From Solimonas thermocellulolyticum (GTDB lineage: Bacteria; Pseudomonadota; Gammaproteobacteria; Nevskiales; Nevskiaceae), in assembly GCF_040327995.1 (NCBI RefSeq), contig NZ_JBEPIJ010000008.1, positions 62,001-126,000 on the forward strand: a DNA stretch of 64,000 nucleotides. Direction: 5' to 3'. Both the position numbers and the translations under genes were made by a program. Shown here piece after piece: positions 36,363 to 46,636 of the stretch. The notes beneath the pieces are model-generated. The model made no database searches. It had not been told where the DNA came from and saw nothing but the letters and a program-made list of their open reading frames with translations. How positions within the stretch are numbered: position 1 is the first letter of the stretch; every line of letters starts with the position of its first letter.

Positions 36363-39300
36363 ATGGAGGTCCTCGTGCGCCGCATCCGCAAGCTGCTCGT
36401 CGCCAACCGTTCGGAAATCGCGATCCGTGTGATGCGCGCAGCGGCGGAGCTCGGCATCCGCACGGTGGCGATCTATGCGAACGAGGACCGCTACGCGCTG
36501 CACCGTTTCAAAGCGGACGAAAGCTACCGGGTCGGCGCGGGTCTGAAGCCCATTGCGGCATACCTGGACATTGCCGGCATCATCCGTATCGCCAAGCAGG
36601 CCGGCGTCGATGCCATCCACCCCGGCTACGGTTTTTTGTCGGAGAACCCGGACTTCGCCGAGGCCTGCGACAAGGCCGGCATCCTCTTCGTCGGTCCGCG
36701 GCCCGAGGTCATGCGCACGCTGGGCAACAAGGTCGCCGCGCGCAACGTGGCGATCGAGGCCGGCGTGCCGGTGATGCCGGCCACCGGCCCGCTGCCGCGC
36801 GATGCCGCCGAGGTTCGCCGGCTCGCCGCCGAGATCGGTTATCCGCTGATGCTCAAGGCGAGCTGGGGCGGCGGCGGTCGCGGCATGCGCGTGATCGAGT
36901 CGGAAGCCGACCTGGAGCATCAGGTCGAGGTTGCGCGCCGCGAGGCGGCGTCGGCCTTCGGCAACGACGAGGTGTATCTGGAAAAGCTGGTGCGCCGCGC
37001 GCGTCACGTCGAGGTGCAGGTGCTCGGCGACACCCACGGCAATCTCGTCCACCTATTCGAGCGCGACTGCTCGGTGCAGCGGCGCAACCAGAAGGTGGTC
37101 GAGCGCGCGCCGGCGCCTTATCTCGACGACGCGCAGCGCGCGCAGTTGTGCGAAGCCGCGCTCAAGCTCGCGCGCGCGGTCGACTACACGCACGCCGGCA
37201 CCGTCGAGTTTCTGATGGATGCCGACAGCGGCAAGTTCTACTTCATCGAGGTCAATCCGCGCATCCAGGTCGAGCACACGGTCACCGAGGAAGTCACCGG
37301 CATCGATATCGTCAAGGCGCAGATCCGCATCACCGAGGGCATGCGCATCGGCACGCCGCAGTGCGGGGTGCCCGAGCAGAAGGACATCACGCTCACAGGT
37401 CACGCGCTGCAGTGCCGCGTGACCACCGAGGATCCGGAGAACGGCTTTCAACCGGACTACGGCCGACTCACCGCGTATCGCAGCGCCGCCGGTTTCGGCG
37501 TGCGCCTCGACGGCGGCACGGCGTATCCGGGTGCGGTGATCACGCCGTACTACGACTCGCTGCTGGTCAAGGTCACCACCTGGGGCGCGAGCAGCGACGA
37601 GGCGGTGCAGCGCATGGACCGTGCGCTGCGCGAGTTCCGCATCCGCGGCCTGTCGAGCAATCTGCAGTTCCTCGAAAACGTCATCAACCATCCGACTTTC
37701 CAGTCCGGCGAGAACACGACGCGTTTCATCGACGAGACCCCGGAGCTGTTCAAGTTCGCCAAACGCCGCGACCGTGCGACCAGACTGCTGCGCTTCATCG
37801 GCGAGGTCGTCGTCAACGGCAATCCCGAGATGAAGGGCCGCACACCCCCGGCGACGCCGATGGCCGAGCCGGTGCTGCCGCCCGTCGACCTCGCCGGCGA
37901 CGCTGGCGGCAAGATTGCCCCGGGCACGCGCGATCGCCTGCGCCAGCTGGGCGCGGACGGTTTCTCCGCGTGGATGCTCAAGCAGCCGCAGGTGCTGCTC
38001 ACCGACACGACGATGCGCGATGCGCACCAGTCGCTGTTCGCGACGCGCATGCGCACGCGCGACATGGTGGCGATCGCGCCGTACTACGCGCGTCTGCTGC
38101 CGCAGTTGTTCTCGCTCGAATGCTGGGGCGGTGCGACCTTCGACGTGGCGCTGCGCTTTCTCAAGGAAGACCCCTGGGACCGACTCGCGCAGTTGCGCGC
38201 GGCGATCCCGAACATCCTGTTGCAGATGCTGCTGCGCGCGTCCAACGCCGTCGGCTATACCAACTATCCGGACAACGTCGTGCGCCAGTTCGTGCAGCAG
38301 GCGGCGGCGAGCGGCGTCGACCTGTTCCGCGTGTTCGACTCGCTGAACTGGGTCGAGAACATGCGCGTGGCGATCGACGCCGTGCGCGAGACTGGCGCAC
38401 TGTGCGAGGGCACGATCTGCTACACCGCCGACCTGTTCGACGAGTCGCGCCCCAAGTACAACCTCAAGTACTACGTCGACATGGCCAAGGCGCTGGAGAA
38501 GGCCGGCGCGCACATCATCGGCATCAAGGACATGGCCGGCGTGTGTAGGCCGCGTGCGGCGCATGCGCTGGTGACCGCGCTCAAGCAGGAGGTCGGCCTG
38601 CCGATTCATTTCCATACGCATGACACCAGCGGCATCAGCGCCGCCAGCGTGCTCGCCGCGGTCGAGGCCGGTTGCGATGCGGTGGACGGCGCGCTCGATG
38701 CGATGTCCGGCCTGACCTCGCAGCCGAATCTCGGTTCGATCGCCGCGGCGCTCGCCGGCACCGCGCGCGATCCGGGCCTGTCTTTGGATCACATGCAGGC
38801 GATCTCCACCTACTGGGAAGGCGTGCGCCGCTACTACGCGCCGTTCGAGGCCGACATCCGCTCCGGCACCGCCGACGTCTATCGCCACGAGATGCCGGGC
38901 GGGCAGTACACCAATCTGCGCGAGCAGGCGCGCGCGCTCGGCCTCGAAGCGCGCTGGCCGGAGGTGTCGAAGGCCTATGCCCAGGTGAACCGCCTGTTCG
39001 GCGACATCATCAAGGTCACGCCGACCTCCAAGGTCGTCGGTGACATGGCGCTGTTCATGGTCGCCAACGATCTGGACGCAGACGACATCACCGACCCCGA
39101 TCGGGAGATCGCGTTTCCGGAATCGGTGGTGTCGCTGTTCAAGGGCGAACTCGGCTATCCGCCGGACGGTTTTCCGAAGGCGCTGCAGGCCAAGGTGCTC
39201 CAGGGCGCGCGCCCGATCGAGGGCCGGCCCGGCGCCTCGCTGCCGCCGGTCGATCTCGAACGCGCGCGCGCCGAAGGCGAGAAGGCGACCGGGCGCAAGC

Positions 39301-39842
39301 TCAGCGATACGGACCTCGCCTCGTACCTGATGTATCCGAAGGTGTTTCGCGAGTATGCCGAGCACCGCAGCCAGTTCGGCGATGTCTCGGTGCTGCCGAC
39401 CCCGACCTTCTTCTACGGTCTGCAGGAAGGCGAGGAAATCTCGGTGGACCTCGAGCCCGGCAAGACGCTGCTGATCAAGCTGCAGGGCAGGGCCGAGGTG
39501 CCGGAGGAAGGCATCGTCAAGCTGTTCTTCGAGCTCAACGGCCAGCCGCGTGTCGTGCGCGTGCCCAAGGCCGGTGCCGCGACCAAGGCCGAACGCGCCA
39601 AGGCCGAGGACGGCAATCCGGCTCACGTCGGCGCGCCGATGCCGGGTATGATCGTCGCCGTCGCGGTCAAGCCGGGGCAGAAAGTCAGAAAGGGCGATCC
39701 GCTGCTGTCGATCGAAGCGATGAAGATGGAAACCCAGATCCGCGCCGAGGCGGACGCGACGGTCCGTGAGGTGAACGTATCCCGTGGCGCCACCGTCGAA
39801 GCGCGCGATCTGTTGATCGTGCTCGAAGCAGGTTCCGCATGA
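36363..39842 (+). CDS. pyc: Pyruvate carboxylase, single-chain
   Basis: A 1159-residue biotin enzyme that makes oxaloacetate from pyruvate. The biotin carboxylase/ATP-grasp part (about 7-455) starts RKLLVANRSEIAIRVMRAA. The carboxyltransferase domain (about 530-800) has DTTMRDAHQSLFATRMRTRD. The C-terminal biotinyl domain has the biotin lysine in EAMKMET. All parts are on one chain, as in the alpha4 type. The start at 36363 is followed by VRRIRK; a GTG few codons later is possible. Its stop overlaps the next gene. Confidence 0.93.
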   Translation: MEVLVRRIRKLLVANRSEIAIRVMRAAAELGIRTVAIYANEDRYALHRFKADESYRVGAGLKPIAAYLDIAGIIRIAKQAGVDAIHPGYGFLSENPDFAEACDKAGILFVGPRPEVMRTLGNKVAARNVAIEAGVPVMPATGPLPRDAAEVRRLAAEIGYPLMLKASWGGGGRGMRVIESEADLEHQVEVARREAASAFGNDEVYLEKLVRRARHVEVQVLGDTHGNLVHLFERDCSVQRRNQKVVERAPAPYLDDAQRAQLCEAALKLARAVDYTHAGTVEFLMDADSGKFYFIEVNPRIQVEHTVTEEVTGIDIVKAQIRITEGMRIGTPQCGVPEQKDITLTGHALQCRVTTEDPENGFQPDYGRLTAYRSAAGFGVRLDGGTAYPGAVITPYYDSLLVKVTTWGASSDEAVQRMDRALREFRIRGLSSNLQFLENVINHPTFQSGENTTRFIDETPELFKFAKRRDRATRLLRFIGEVVVNGNPEMKGRTPPATPMAEPVLPPVDLAGDAGGKIAPGTRDRLRQLGADGFSAWMLKQPQVLLTDTTMRDAHQSLFATRMRTRDMVAIAPYYARLLPQLFSLECWGGATFDVALRFLKEDPWDRLAQLRAAIPNILLQMLLRASNAVGYTNYPDNVVRQFVQQAAASGVDLFRVFDSLNWVENMRVAIDAVRETGALCEGTICYTADLFDESRPKYNLKYYVDMAKALEKAGAHIIGIKDMAGVCRPRAAHALVTALKQEVGLPIHFHTHDTSGISAASVLAAVEAGCDAVDGALDAMSGLTSQPNLGSIAAALAGTARDPGLSLDHMQAISTYWEGVRRYYAPFEADIRSGTADVYRHEMPGGQYTNLREQARALGLEARWPEVSKAYAQVNRLFGDIIKVTPTSKVVGDMALFMVANDLDADDITDPDREIAFPESVVSLFKGELGYPPDGFPKALQAKVLQGARPIEGRPGASLPPVDLERARAEGEKATGRKLSDTDLASYLMYPKVFREYAEHRSQFGDVSVLPTPTFFYGLQEGEEISVDLEPGKTLLIKLQGRAEVPEEGIVKLFFELNGQPRVVRVPKAGAATKAERAKAEDGNPAHVGAPMPGMIVAVAVKPGQKVRKGDPLLSIEAMKMETQIRAEADATVREVNVSRGATVEARDLLIVLEAGSA

Positions 39843-40315
39843 ATAAGGTTTCGTCGGCGTTGATGCTGTTGCTGGCCGGGGCGGCGCATGCCCAGAACGA
39901 ACCCTTGACGGCCGAGGCGTTGGCGCGATGCGCGCAGCAGGTCCTGCACCTGCGCAGCGAAGCCCCCCGACTTATGGCGCGCAACGCCGAGCTGGACCTG
40001 CAGCGCGAGTCAATTCAGCAGCGTCAGCGTGCGTTGGCCGATGAGGCCAAATCGATCGGTGTCGACGATCTGCGCGCCGGCCTCGATTACACCGAGCGCC
40101 GGCGCGCGCTCAACGACGAGGCACGCGCCTTCAATGCCGCGATCGAACGCATCAAGGACGAGATCCGTGCGATCAACTTGGTCAAGCAGCGCTACGACGC
40201 CGACTGCGCGCGACGCAGCTACCGTCGCGCCGACTTCGAGCGCCTGAGCCCCGAGGCGCAGGCGGCGATGCGCGCGGGGCTCGACGGCATCGTGGTGCCG
40301 TATACGGAGCCGTGA
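39839..40315 (+). CDS. Periplasmic coiled-coil protein of unknown function
   Basis: A 158-residue protein. A signal peptide (MNKVSSALMLLLAGAAHA) is followed by a helical coiled-coil region (about 40-125, many Arg, Glu, Gln and Ala). Two cysteines lie at about 31 and 121. It starts inside the pyc stop (ATGA), so it is translationally coupled to pyc, an unexpected partner. I do not recognise the family. Confidence 0.75.
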   Translation: MNKVSSALMLLLAGAAHAQNEPLTAEALARCAQQVLHLRSEAPRLMARNAELDLQRESIQQRQRALADEAKSIGVDDLRAGLDYTERRRALNDEARAFNAAIERIKDEIRAINLVKQRYDADCARRSYRRADFERLSPEAQAAMRAGLDGIVVPYTEP

Positions 40316-40320
40316 CCGCC

Positions 40321-40332
40321 GGCTCGTGAGCC
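40321..40332. other. Short palindrome between convergent genes
   Basis: GGCTC-GT-GAGCC lies in the 46-nt gap between the ends of the coiled-coil gene and the response-regulator gene. It may help terminate transcription, but it has no T-run. Confidence 0.3.
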
Positions 40333-40361
40333 GCGCGGCCCTTGTGGGCTTGGGGCCGAGG

Positions 40362-40934
40362 TCATGGTGCGGCGCGCAGCGGTTGCAGGGCGGCGCGTAG
40401 CGCATCGGCATCGACGCCGCGCGCTGCCCCGGCCTCGCGCCCCGCGGCACCGCGAGCAATCTCTTGCAGGTAGCCGCGAACCGGCTCCGCCGGCGCTGCT
40501 CCGATGGCGTCGAGTTCGCGCAGGATGCGCCGTGCCAGCGACGGTGACAGCGGCGGCGGTGCGCCGGCGAGCTGCGCACGCAGCGTTTCGGCGAGTGCTT
40601 CGACTGAGCGGTCCTTGAGCAGGTGGCCGTCGGCACCGGCGTGGATCGCGCGAAACAGGTACGCATCGTCGTCGAAGATCGTCGGCACGAAAATGTGTGC
40701 GTCTGCTCGCGCGCGAAACAGCGCCTCGATCAGCTCGACACCGCTACCATCCGGCAGTCGCAGGTCGATCAGCGCCAGATCCGGCCAAGCCTGGTCGACG
40801 CACAGGCGCCGCGCGGCCGCGAGGCTGCCAGCATGGTCGACCCGTATCGTGCCGAAAGCCAGGCGCAGGGCCGCGTCCAGCCACTGACGCGTCCGTGGCT
40901 GGTCATCGACGACCCAGGCGGTGCGCGGCGTCAT
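40362..40934 (-). CDS. Response regulator with a divergent C-terminal domain
   Basis: A 190-residue protein. The receiver (1-120) is complete, with the Asp pair in VVDDQ, the phosphoacceptor D in LALIDLRLPDGSG and the lysine in HLLKD. The C-terminal part (about 145-190) contains YLQEIARGAAGREAGAARG, which weakly resembles the first half of a LuxR helix-turn-helix, but the recognition helix is unrecognisable and the chain ends early. DNA binding is uncertain. It overlaps the histidine kinase by 4 nt. Confidence 0.85.
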   Translation of the reverse strand: MTPRTAWVVDDQPRTRQWLDAALRLAFGTIRVDHAGSLAAARRLCVDQAWPDLALIDLRLPDGSGVELIEALFRARADAHIFVPTIFDDDAYLFRAIHAGADGHLLKDRSVEALAETLRAQLAGAPPPLSPSLARRILRELDAIGAAPAEPVRGYLQEIARGAAGREAGAARGVDADALRAALQPLRAAP

Positions 40935-41662
40935 GCCCGGGTGCCCGGCAGCGGAAAGCGCAGCAGCACCTGGGTGCCGCCCAGCGTGTCGGTGTTCCAG
41001 GCGATGGTGCCGCGCAGTTCCGCGGCGCGCCGGCGCATGTTGTCGCTGCCGCGACCCTCCGGTTCGCCGGCGCTACCGGCGCCGTCATCGGTGATCTCGA
41101 ACACCAGCTGATCAACGCTGCAGACGACGCGGATGCGGACATGGTTCGCCGCGCCGTGGTGCAGAGCATTGCTCAGCGCTTCGCGCACGATGCGGAAAAG
41201 ATGCAAGGCCTGACCCTGGGCGAGTGGCGGGTCCGGCAGGTCCTCGGCCTGCTGCCAGTCCAGGCGGCCGCCGACGAGCAAAAGACGCTGCTCGGCTTCG
41301 CCGCGGATATCCTGCAGCACTTCGTGCAGGGTGCCCGGTGCGCCGCACGAACGCGAGACGACGTCGCGCAGGTCCTGGAGTATCGTGCGCGCGATGTCGG
41401 CCTGCACCGCCGAGGGGCTGGCGTGGATCAGGTTCAAAAGGCGCGCGCCGATGTCGTCGTGAAGATCGGCAAGGATGCGCTCGCGCTCTTCGGCGGCGAG
41501 GCGCTCGCGCGCCAACGCCTCGCGTTCGGCGAAGCTGGCTTCGAGTTCGGCGCGGGCGCTGCTGCGCTCGCGCAGCAGGCGACGCGCGAGACGGCGTTCT
41601 CGCCACCACAGCGCGCAGGCGAGCAGAAACAGGATCAAGAGGGCGAGCGGCGCGGCGTTCAT
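40931..41662 (-). CDS. NarX/DesK-type sensor histidine kinase
   Basis: A 243-residue kinase. One membrane segment (about 5-20) is followed by a coiled coil and a HisKA_3 dimerisation helix with the phosphoacceptor histidine in ERILADLHDDIGARLL. The ATPase domain has REALSNALHHG and ITDDGAG. The short N-terminus lacks a clear sensor domain. It is the partner of the response regulator, to which it is translationally coupled. Confidence 0.88.
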   Translation of the reverse strand: MNAAPLALLILFLLACALWWRERRLARRLLRERSSARAELEASFAEREALARERLAAEERERILADLHDDIGARLLNLIHASPSAVQADIARTILQDLRDVVSRSCGAPGTLHEVLQDIRGEAEQRLLLVGGRLDWQQAEDLPDPPLAQGQALHLFRIVREALSNALHHGAANHVRIRVVCSVDQLVFEITDDGAGSAGEPEGRGSDNMRRRAAELRGTIAWNTDTLGGTQVLLRFPLPGTRA

Positions 41663-41800
41663 CGCGCCCGCATCTTAGCCTGCACGGTGCGGGTTTTCCC
41701 CGTGAGCGCCGTCCTTCATGGCACGTATACTGGCCGCAAAAGCAAGTGGACACGCAGTCCAGATGCACCTTGGGTCGCCGCCAGGCGAGAGGAGAGGGCG

Positions 41801-44800
41801 ATGCGGTCTGATCTGATGCAGGAGCACGAGCTTCTGCTGGCGCGGCTCGATGCGCTGGCCGAAAGTGGCGTCGAGGCCGGTGAGCGCGCCCAGTTCCGCC
41901 GCTTCTTACGCCATTACTACGAGTCGGCCTCGCTCGATGCGCTGCGGCTGCGCACGCCCGAGGAGCTGGTGCGCGTCTGCCGCGCGCACTGGATGCTTGC
42001 GCGCGAACGCCGCGCCGGCGAACTCCGCCTGCGAGTGACGCCGCCGGAGCCCCAGGCCACGTATGCGCTCGCGCAGGTCGACACCGTCGTCGAAGACATG
42101 CCGTTTCTGGTCGACTCGCTGTACATGGCCGTGCGCGCCGCCGGCAGTTCGATCGACTGGACCGTCCATCCGGTGCTGGCCGTGCGCCGTGACGCCGAGG
42201 GGCGGCTGACGCAGGTGCGCGCGGCCACGGATGAGGCGCGCGAGGTCGAGTCGCTGATCCATCTGGAGTTCGAGGCCCTGCACGACGAGGCCGCATACGC
42301 GGCGCTGGAAGCGGAGCTGCGCCGGGTGATCGACGATCTGCGCGTGGTGGTGTCGGATTTTCCGGCGATGCGCGCGCGCGTCGCCGAACTGGTGCAGGCG
42401 CTCGAAGCGCCGCCGCCCGGTGTGGATGCGGCCGAGGCGGCCGAGGCGCGCGCCTTCCTGCAGTGGCTCGACGATCGGCATTTCACCTTCCTCGGCGTCG
42501 CCGAGACCGAGATCGTGCACGCGCTCGGGCGCAGCCGCTTCGTGCTCAAGCCGGAAACCTCGCTGGGCCTCGCGCGCAGCGGCGCGCGCTTTGCCGATCC
42601 GGACCAGCTCATCGCGCCGCCCGAGGAGCTCGACAAGTACAGCGAGTCGACTCGGCTGATCGTGGTCACCAAGGCCAATCACCGCTCGACCGTGCACCAT
42701 CCCGAGTACATCGACGTGGTCTCGGTGCGCCGCTTCAACGCCGACGGCAGCGTGCGCGGCATCTGCCGGCTGATCGGCCTGTTCTCGTCGGTGGCCTACA
42801 CCGAGCGGCCCAGCAACATCCCGCTGATCCGGCGCAAGGTCGAGTACGTGATGCAGCGTTCGCGCCTGCGCGAAGGCTCGCACTCGGAAAAGAACCTGCG
42901 CGAGATCCTGCAACAGTTGCCGCGCGACGAGCTGTTCCAGTCCAGCGAGGACGAGCTCTACAGGGTCTGCACCGGTATCCGTGCGCTGCGCGATCGTCAC
43001 CAGTTGCGCCTGTTCATGCGCCGCGACCGTTACGGGCGCTTCTACTCGTGCATGGTCTATCTGCCGCGCGACCGCTACTCGCGCGAGCTGCGCGACCGCA
43101 TCGCCGCCGAGCTGACCGCGATCTGCAATGCCACCGGTATCGACCGCAACACCGAGTTCCTGCGCCATGGCCTCGCGCGCATCCACTACATCGTGCGCAC
43201 GCCGCCGGGCACGACGATCCCGCTGTCCGGCGCCGAGGTCGAGGCGCGTCTGCTGGCGGCCACGCGCTCGTGGCGCGACCAGTTGCGCGAGGTGTTGCAG
43301 CGGCACGGCCGCGCCGGCGCCGACGCGCTGGCGTTCATCGACGGTTTTCCGTTGTCGTATCAGGAAGCCGTGGCGCCGATCGAGGCGGCGGCCGATTTGC
43401 AGCACCTGATACAGCTCGGCGCCGAGCGGCCGATGCTGCCGCGCCTGCTGATCGATACGACCGCGACCGGCAAGGTCTGCCCGACGGCGCTCAAGCTGTA
43501 TTGCTGGAAGCGGCCGCTGCCGCTGTCCGACGTGCTGCCGGCGCTGGAGAACTTCGGCCTGCGCGTGATCTGGCAGGACCCGACCGAGGTGCGCGCGCAC
43601 GGCCGCGAGACCTGCTGGATCCAGGAGTTCAAGGTGCAAGCCGCCGGCGACTGCGCGCTCACGCCCACCGAGCAGCGCAGCTACTTCGAGTCGGCGTTCC
43701 TCGACACCTGGAACGGCGTCGCCGAGAACGATGGCCTCAACCGTCTGGTGCTGCTCGCCGGGCTCGATGCGCGCCAGGTCGTGTGCCTGCGCACGCTGAC
43801 CAAGTACCTGATCCAGACCGGCCTGCCGTACAGCCAGGACTACATGGAGCGCCTGCTCGCCGAGCACGCGCCGATCGCACGCCTGCTGGTGCAGTGGTTC
43901 GAGACGCGCTTCGATCCGCAGCTCGCGCGCGCCGAGGTACGCAGCGCCGCCGAGCGGCGCGTGATGCAGGAACTCGATCAGCGCCTCGACGAGGTCGCCA
44001 CGCTCGACGGCGACCGCGTGCTGCGCGCCTACGCGGCCGTGGTGCGCGCGACGCTGCGGACCAACTACTTCCAGCGTACCCCCGAGGGTGCGCCCAAGCC
44101 CTACGTCAGCATCAAGCTCGATCCGCGCCAGGTCCCGGAACTGCCGGCGCCGCTGCCGATGTTCGAGATCTTCGTCTACGCGCCCTGGGTCGAGGGCATC
44201 CACCTGCGCGGCGGCAAGGTCGCGCGCGGCGGCCTGCGCTGGAGCGACCGGCGTCAGGACTTTCGCACCGAGGTGCTCGGCCTGATGAAGGCGCAGATGG
44301 TCAAGAACGCGATTATCGTGCCGGTCGGCGCCAAGGGCGGCTTCGTCGTCAAGCAGGGCGATCCGTCCGATCGCGAGGCCTGGCTCAAGCAGGGCATCGA
44401 GTGCTACCAGACCTTCCTGCGCGGCCTGCTCGACATCACCGACAACCGCGTCGGCGACGAGGTCGTCACGCCCGAGGCGGTCGTGCGCTACGACGAGGAC
44501 GATCCGTATTTGGTGGTCGCGGCGGACAAGGGCACGGCGACGTTCTCGGACATCGCCAATGGCCTGGCGCAGGAGTACGGCTTCTGGCTCGGCGATGCCT
44601 TCGCCTCGGGCGGCTCGGCCGGTTACGACCACAAGAAGATGGGCATCACCGCGCGCGGCGCCTGGGAGAGCGTCAAGCGCCATTTCCGCGAAATCCCGCG
44701 CGGCGACGGCGATGCGATCGGTATCGACATCCAGCATCAGCCGTTCACGGTGGTCGGCATCGGCGATATGTCCGGCGATGTCTTCGGTAACGGCATGCTG

Positions 44801-46636
44801 CTGTCGCGGCAGATCCGGCTGATCGCCGCCTTCGATCACCGCCACATCTTCATCGACCCCGATCCCGACCCGGCGAGCTCCTTCGCCGAGCGCGAGCGCC
44901 TATTCAAGCTGCCGCGCTCGAGCTGGGCGGACTACGACCAGACGCTGATCTCGCCCGGCGGTGGTGTATGGCCGCGCAGCGCCAAGCTGATCAAGCTGTC
45001 GGACGAGGCGCGGCGCGCGCTCGGCATCGAGCAGGCCAGCCTGACGCCGCAGCAACTGATCAAGGCGATCCTCAAGGCGCCGGTCGATCTGCTATGGAAC
45101 GGCGGCATCGGCACTTACGTCAAGAGCCACACCGAATCGCACCAGGATTGCGGCGACCGCGCCAATGACGCGATCCGCATCAACGGACGTGAGCTGCGCT
45201 GCCGCGTCGTCGGCGAGGGCGGCAATCTCGGTCTCACTCAGCTCGGCCGCGTCGAGGCGGCGCTCGCTGGTGTGCGCCTGAACACCGATTTCATCGACAA
45301 CGCCGGCGGGGTGCACAGCTCGGACCGCGAGGTCAACATCAAGATCCCGCTCAATCAGTTGATGCGCGAGGGCGATCTGACGCGCGAGGTGCGCGATCCT
45401 CTGCTCGCCGCCATGACCGAGGATCTCGCCCAGGCCGTGCTGCGCGACAACTACGTGCAGAGCCTCGCCCTGTCACTGCTCGAACGCGATGCCGCCGCAC
45501 GCCTCGACGAGCATGCCAACCTCATGCGTCTGCTCGAACGCGATGGCCTGCTGTCGCGCGCGGTCGAGTATCTGCCGGACGACGAGGAACTCAAGGAGCG
45601 GCGCGCCGCCGGGCGTGGGCTGACGCGGCCGGAGCTGGCGGTGCTGCTGTCGTACTCGAAGCTCTCTTTGTTCGCGGCGATCACCGCGTCCGAGGTGCCG
45701 GACGACCCGTTCTTCGACCGCGATCTGCTGGATTACTTTCCCGGGCCCTTGGTCGCGCGTCATCGCGACGTCCTGCTCCGGCACCGCCTGCGCCGCGAGA
45801 TCATCGCCACGATTCTCTCCAACGCGGTGGTCAACCGCATGGGCTTTGCCTTCGTGCATCGCTTCGCCGAGGACCACGGCATCGCCCGCGCGCAAGTGGT
45901 CAAGGCCTATGCGATGGCGCACGAGATCTACCGCGGCGACCGTTACTGGCTGCCGATCCAGGCGCTGGACCTCAAGATCCCGGCGGACACGCAGTTGCGC
46001 CTGTTCGGTCGTGCGATCGGCCTGATGAAGCACGTCACCACCTGGCTACTCAACTACCGCTGGAGCGGGCGGCCGATCGGCGAAGCGGTGGCCAAGTTCC
46101 GCGACGGCATCGACGAGATCACCGCGGCGATTCCCGAGATCCTGCCAGGCAGCTACCGCGCCGACTGGGACAAGGCCGCAGCGGCGATGGCTGCGGATCG
46201 CGTGCCGCAAGCACTGGCCGAGCAATTGGCGACGACCATGGTGCTCGGCAGCGCACCGGACATCATCGAACTCGCCGAGCAGGCCGGCGTCTCGCGCATC
46301 GAGGCGGCGCGGGTCTACTTCGAGATCGGTGACAGACTGCGCATCCTCTGGCTGCTGTCCTCCATCATCGGCTTTTCGGTGCGCGGCAAATGGCAGGCGC
46401 TGGCACGCTCGAACCTGCGCGAGGACACCTACCGCCTGCACCGGCAACTGGCCGCGCGTGTGCTCGCCCATCCGGGAGACGATGCGGCGGCGCGTTTCGA
46501 GCATTGGATGCGCACGCACGGCGACGCCGTGCAGTTCGGCATGCGCCGTCTGCAGGAGCTGCAAGCGACCGGCGTGCAGGACTTCATGACCCTCGCCGTC
46601 GGCGTGCGTGAACTGCGCAAGCTGCGCGCACTGTGA
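41801..46636 (+). CDS. gdhB: NAD-specific glutamate dehydrogenase, large form
   Basis: A 1611-residue enzyme of the L-GDH (about 180 kDa) class that converts glutamate to 2-oxoglutarate and ammonia. The long N-terminal region (about 1-700) carries ACT-like regulatory domains. The catalytic core includes KVARGGLRWSDRRQDF, PVGAKGGFVVK, DKGTATFSDIAN and GIGDMSGDVFGNGM. The C-terminal ~300 residues are helical. The start at 41801 has GAGGAGAGGG just upstream; the frame extends further back but overlaps the divergent kinase. Length is normal for the class. Confidence 0.95.
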   Translation: MRSDLMQEHELLLARLDALAESGVEAGERAQFRRFLRHYYESASLDALRLRTPEELVRVCRAHWMLARERRAGELRLRVTPPEPQATYALAQVDTVVEDMPFLVDSLYMAVRAAGSSIDWTVHPVLAVRRDAEGRLTQVRAATDEAREVESLIHLEFEALHDEAAYAALEAELRRVIDDLRVVVSDFPAMRARVAELVQALEAPPPGVDAAEAAEARAFLQWLDDRHFTFLGVAETEIVHALGRSRFVLKPETSLGLARSGARFADPDQLIAPPEELDKYSESTRLIVVTKANHRSTVHHPEYIDVVSVRRFNADGSVRGICRLIGLFSSVAYTERPSNIPLIRRKVEYVMQRSRLREGSHSEKNLREILQQLPRDELFQSSEDELYRVCTGIRALRDRHQLRLFMRRDRYGRFYSCMVYLPRDRYSRELRDRIAAELTAICNATGIDRNTEFLRHGLARIHYIVRTPPGTTIPLSGAEVEARLLAATRSWRDQLREVLQRHGRAGADALAFIDGFPLSYQEAVAPIEAAADLQHLIQLGAERPMLPRLLIDTTATGKVCPTALKLYCWKRPLPLSDVLPALENFGLRVIWQDPTEVRAHGRETCWIQEFKVQAAGDCALTPTEQRSYFESAFLDTWNGVAENDGLNRLVLLAGLDARQVVCLRTLTKYLIQTGLPYSQDYMERLLAEHAPIARLLVQWFETRFDPQLARAEVRSAAERRVMQELDQRLDEVATLDGDRVLRAYAAVVRATLRTNYFQRTPEGAPKPYVSIKLDPRQVPELPAPLPMFEIFVYAPWVEGIHLRGGKVARGGLRWSDRRQDFRTEVLGLMKAQMVKNAIIVPVGAKGGFVVKQGDPSDREAWLKQGIECYQTFLRGLLDITDNRVGDEVVTPEAVVRYDEDDPYLVVAADKGTATFSDIANGLAQEYGFWLGDAFASGGSAGYDHKKMGITARGAWESVKRHFREIPRGDGDAIGIDIQHQPFTVVGIGDMSGDVFGNGMLLSRQIRLIAAFDHRHIFIDPDPDPASSFAERERLFKLPRSSWADYDQTLISPGGGVWPRSAKLIKLSDEARRALGIEQASLTPQQLIKAILKAPVDLLWNGGIGTYVKSHTESHQDCGDRANDAIRINGRELRCRVVGEGGNLGLTQLGRVEAALAGVRLNTDFIDNAGGVHSSDREVNIKIPLNQLMREGDLTREVRDPLLAAMTEDLAQAVLRDNYVQSLALSLLERDAAARLDEHANLMRLLERDGLLSRAVEYLPDDEELKERRAAGRGLTRPELAVLLSYSKLSLFAAITASEVPDDPFFDRDLLDYFPGPLVARHRDVLLRHRLRREIIATILSNAVVNRMGFAFVHRFAEDHGIARAQVVKAYAMAHEIYRGDRYWLPIQALDLKIPADTQLRLFGRAIGLMKHVTTWLLNYRWSGRPIGEAVAKFRDGIDEITAAIPEILPGSYRADWDKAAAAMAADRVPQALAEQLATTMVLGSAPDIIELAEQAGVSRIEAARVYFEIGDRLRILWLLSSIIGFSVRGKWQALARSNLREDTYRLHRQLAARVLAHPGDDAAARFEHWMRTHGDAVQFGMRRLQELQATGVQDFMTLAVGVRELRKLRAL

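Noticed and set aside
37053..39626. An 857-residue minus-strand frame opposite pyruvate carboxylase
   Set aside because: Same reason: codon-bias shadow of a well-supported gene, with no recognisable domain.
41906..44845. A 979-residue minus-strand frame opposite glutamate dehydrogenase
   Set aside because: Shadow frame with repetitive charged residues and no start signals.
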